A DNA stretch of 64,000 nucleotides from Comamonadaceae bacterium (GTDB lineage Bacteria > Pseudomonadota > Gammaproteobacteria > Burkholderiales > Burkholderiaceae_C). Below the pieces are notes generated by a model that was not told the DNA's origin, did not search any database, and worked only from the letters and a program-made list of their open reading frames with translations. The stretch spans positions 18,783 to 82,782 of the forward strand of contig CANEVH010000010.1 of the NCBI GenBank assembly GCA_947442105.1, given 5' to 3'. Below are positions 62,694 to 64,000 of this stretch, in pieces. The translations under genes were made by a program, and so were the position numbers. Position 1 is the first letter of the stretch, and every line of letters begins with the position of its first letter.

Positions 62694-64000
62694 ATGGTGG
62701 TTGGCAGTTGCCTTGCTTGCAAGGGTCGTTTTTCGCCTTTTTCGCTTTTCTTGCGGCGTTTGGCTGTGGTGGTGTGCGTGGGCCTGTCTGTCACCGCCTG
62801 CACGGAAACGCTGAACAACCCCCACCCCCCGCATTCCGAGCAAACCAACACCCTCTTCGTGCCCTTTAGCGGCCGCTCCCCCAAATACCTGGACCCGGCG
62901 AGCTCGTACTCCAACGACGAGACGCCTTACACCTACCAGGTCTATGAGCCGCCTTACGGTTACCACTACCTCAAACGGCCCTACGAACTGACAGGCCGCG
63001 CCGCCACCGAAGTGGCCGCCCCGCGCTACTTGGACAAGGCGGGCAAGCCGCTACCGGACGACGCGCCAGGTGCGCAAATTGCCGAGTCGGTGTACGACAT
63101 TCACCTCAAGCCTGGCATTTTGTTTGCGCCGCACCCGGCTTTTGCCAAGGATGCGCAGGGTGCTTACCTGTACCACGCGCTCACCGCCAAAGACACGGCG
63201 GACAAGTACCAGATCACCGACTTTGCCGAAAGCGGCACGCGCGAGCTGATAGCCGATGACTATGTCTATGCCATTCGCCGCCTGGCCACGCCGCGGGTGG
63301 TGTCGCCTTCGTTCTCGACCATGGCGGACTACATCGTGGGGCTGAAAGACTACGGTGCCAAGGTCGCCGCCACCGACAAAGCGATGCGCGCCAACATCCC
63401 GCCTACCGAGCGCGACTTGCCGTTTCTTGACTTTCGCCAATTTCCGCTGGAGGGCGTGAGCGCCCCCGACAAACACACGCTGCGCATCCGGGTGATAGGC
63501 AAGTACCCGCAGTTCAAATACTGGCTGGCGATGGCGTTTTTCTCGCCCGTGCCCTGGGAGGCCGAGAAGTTTTATGCCCAGCCCGGCATGGTGAAAAAAA
63601 ACCTGTCGCTGAACTACTGGCCGGTGGGCACCGGCCCTTTCATGCTGACCGAGTTCACCGAGAACCGCCGCCACGTGCTGCAGCGTAACCCCAACTACCG
63701 GGGCGAGCCTTACCCTTGCGAAGGCGAGCCGGGCGACAAGGAAAAAGGCTACCTGGACGACTGTGGCAAGCCCACGCCCTTTGTGGACAAAGTGGTGTTT
63801 GACATCGAGAAAGAAGGCGTGCCCCTGCAAGCCAAGTTCATGCAGGGCTACTACGACACCCCGGCCATTGAGCGGCTGGACGTGGGCACCGGCTACATCG
63901 TGGCCATGGGCGACGACAAAAAGAAGGAAAAAGAGTTCAAGGACAAAGGCATTCGCCTGCCCACGGCGGTGGAGGCCAGTAGCTGGTACATGGGCTACAA
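62694..64000 (+). CDS. Peptide-type ABC transporter substrate-binding lipoprotein (C-terminus missing)
   Basis: 435 codons before the window end. Start 62694 has GAGGGG about 14 nt upstream. Signal sequence VVVCVGLSVTAC is a lipobox (Cys about residue 43 from this start). The mature sequence is an SBP_bac_5 protein: NTLFVPFSGRSPKYLDPASS, DYVYAIRRLATPRVVSPSFS, NYWPVGTGPFMLTEFTENRR, VLQRNPNYRGEPYP. Substrate is probably a peptide or similar. Permease and ATPase genes likely follow beyond the edge. Confidence 0.88.
   Translation, partial: MVVGSCLACKGRFSPFSLFLRRLAVVVCVGLSVTACTETLNNPHPPHSEQTNTLFVPFSGRSPKYLDPASSYSNDETPYTYQVYEPPYGYHYLKRPYELTGRAATEVAAPRYLDKAGKPLPDDAPGAQIAESVYDIHLKPGILFAPHPAFAKDAQGAYLYHALTAKDTADKYQITDFAESGTRELIADDYVYAIRRLATPRVVSPSFSTMADYIVGLKDYGAKVAATDKAMRANIPPTERDLPFLDFRQFPLEGVSAPDKHTLRIRVIGKYPQFKYWLAMAFFSPVPWEAEKFYAQPGMVKKNLSLNYWPVGTGPFMLTEFTENRRHVLQRNPNYRGEPYPCEGEPGDKEKGYLDDCGKPTPFVDKVVFDIEKEGVPLQAKFMQGYYDTPAIERLDVGTGYIVAMGDDKKKEKEFKDKGIRLPTAVEASSWYMGY

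Noticed and set aside
1..64000. CRISPR array, rRNA genes, intact insertion sequence
   Set aside because: No regularly spaced direct repeats, no rRNA sequence and no transposase were seen.

Overview
The window is a GC-rich chromosomal segment from a betaproteobacterium, most likely Burkholderiales and probably Comamonadaceae. The evidence is the gene order thrS-infC-rpmI-rplT-pheS-pheT-ihfA followed by a MerR-type gene and a tRNA-Pro, the ribF-ileS-lspA operon, a SWIB protein with a Lys/Ala tail, and a dispersed repeat (7.3-7.7 kb) of a kind I remember from that family. Taxonomy is an inference; no rRNA is present.

Layout. (1) 1-2.9 kb, minus strand: an RND efflux permease (cut by the window edge) and its lipoprotein adaptor. 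(2) 3.3-13.1 kb, minus strand: a methylated-amine catabolic cluster of an MttB-family methyltransferase, a dimethylglycine/sarcosine dehydrogenase and the four subunits of heterotetrameric sarcosine oxidase (soxB, D, A, G). About 520 bp of repeat DNA lies between soxB and soxD. (3) 13.3-15.3 kb: a SWIB protein, an RraA-like protein and an EamA transporter. (4) 15.4-27.6 kb, plus strand: a polyamine catabolic cluster of agmatinase, an FAD amine oxidase, two glutamine-synthetase-like ligases, two class III aminotransferases and a PotFGHI-type importer. Together these would import putrescine or agmatine and convert it toward GABA and succinate semialdehyde. (5) 27.9-37.3 kb: isocitrate lyase behind a twin palindromic operator, then the translation operon and tRNA-Pro(GGG). 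infC appears to start with an AUC codon.

(6) 37.35-51.75 kb: an accessory island directly downstream of tRNA-Pro. It begins with a truncated integrase and carries a PLD-SNF2 helicase plus Eco57I-type DNA methyltransferase pair, a Bro-N/DinD-like protein coupled to an ABC ATPase with a HEPN-like tail, a small orphan ORF, a PD-(D/E)xK nuclease-like protein, a Ser/Thr kinase-TPR-FHA protein and a small membrane protein. It looks like a defence island. The helicase/methyltransferase pair with the embedded ATPase module is the best candidate for an undescribed system.

(7) 51.8-64 kb: ordinary chromosome with a small secreted protein, two EamA transporters, a divergent SDR, quinone oxidoreductase, ribF-ileS-lspA, an HNH endonuclease, a probably exported ATP-dependent DNA ligase and a peptide-type solute-binding lipoprotein cut by the window end. 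A palindromic repeat family of about 40 bp occurs in six copies in intergenic DNA near 3.1-3.3, 14.4 and 55.2 kb. No CRISPR array, rRNA or intact insertion sequence was seen.
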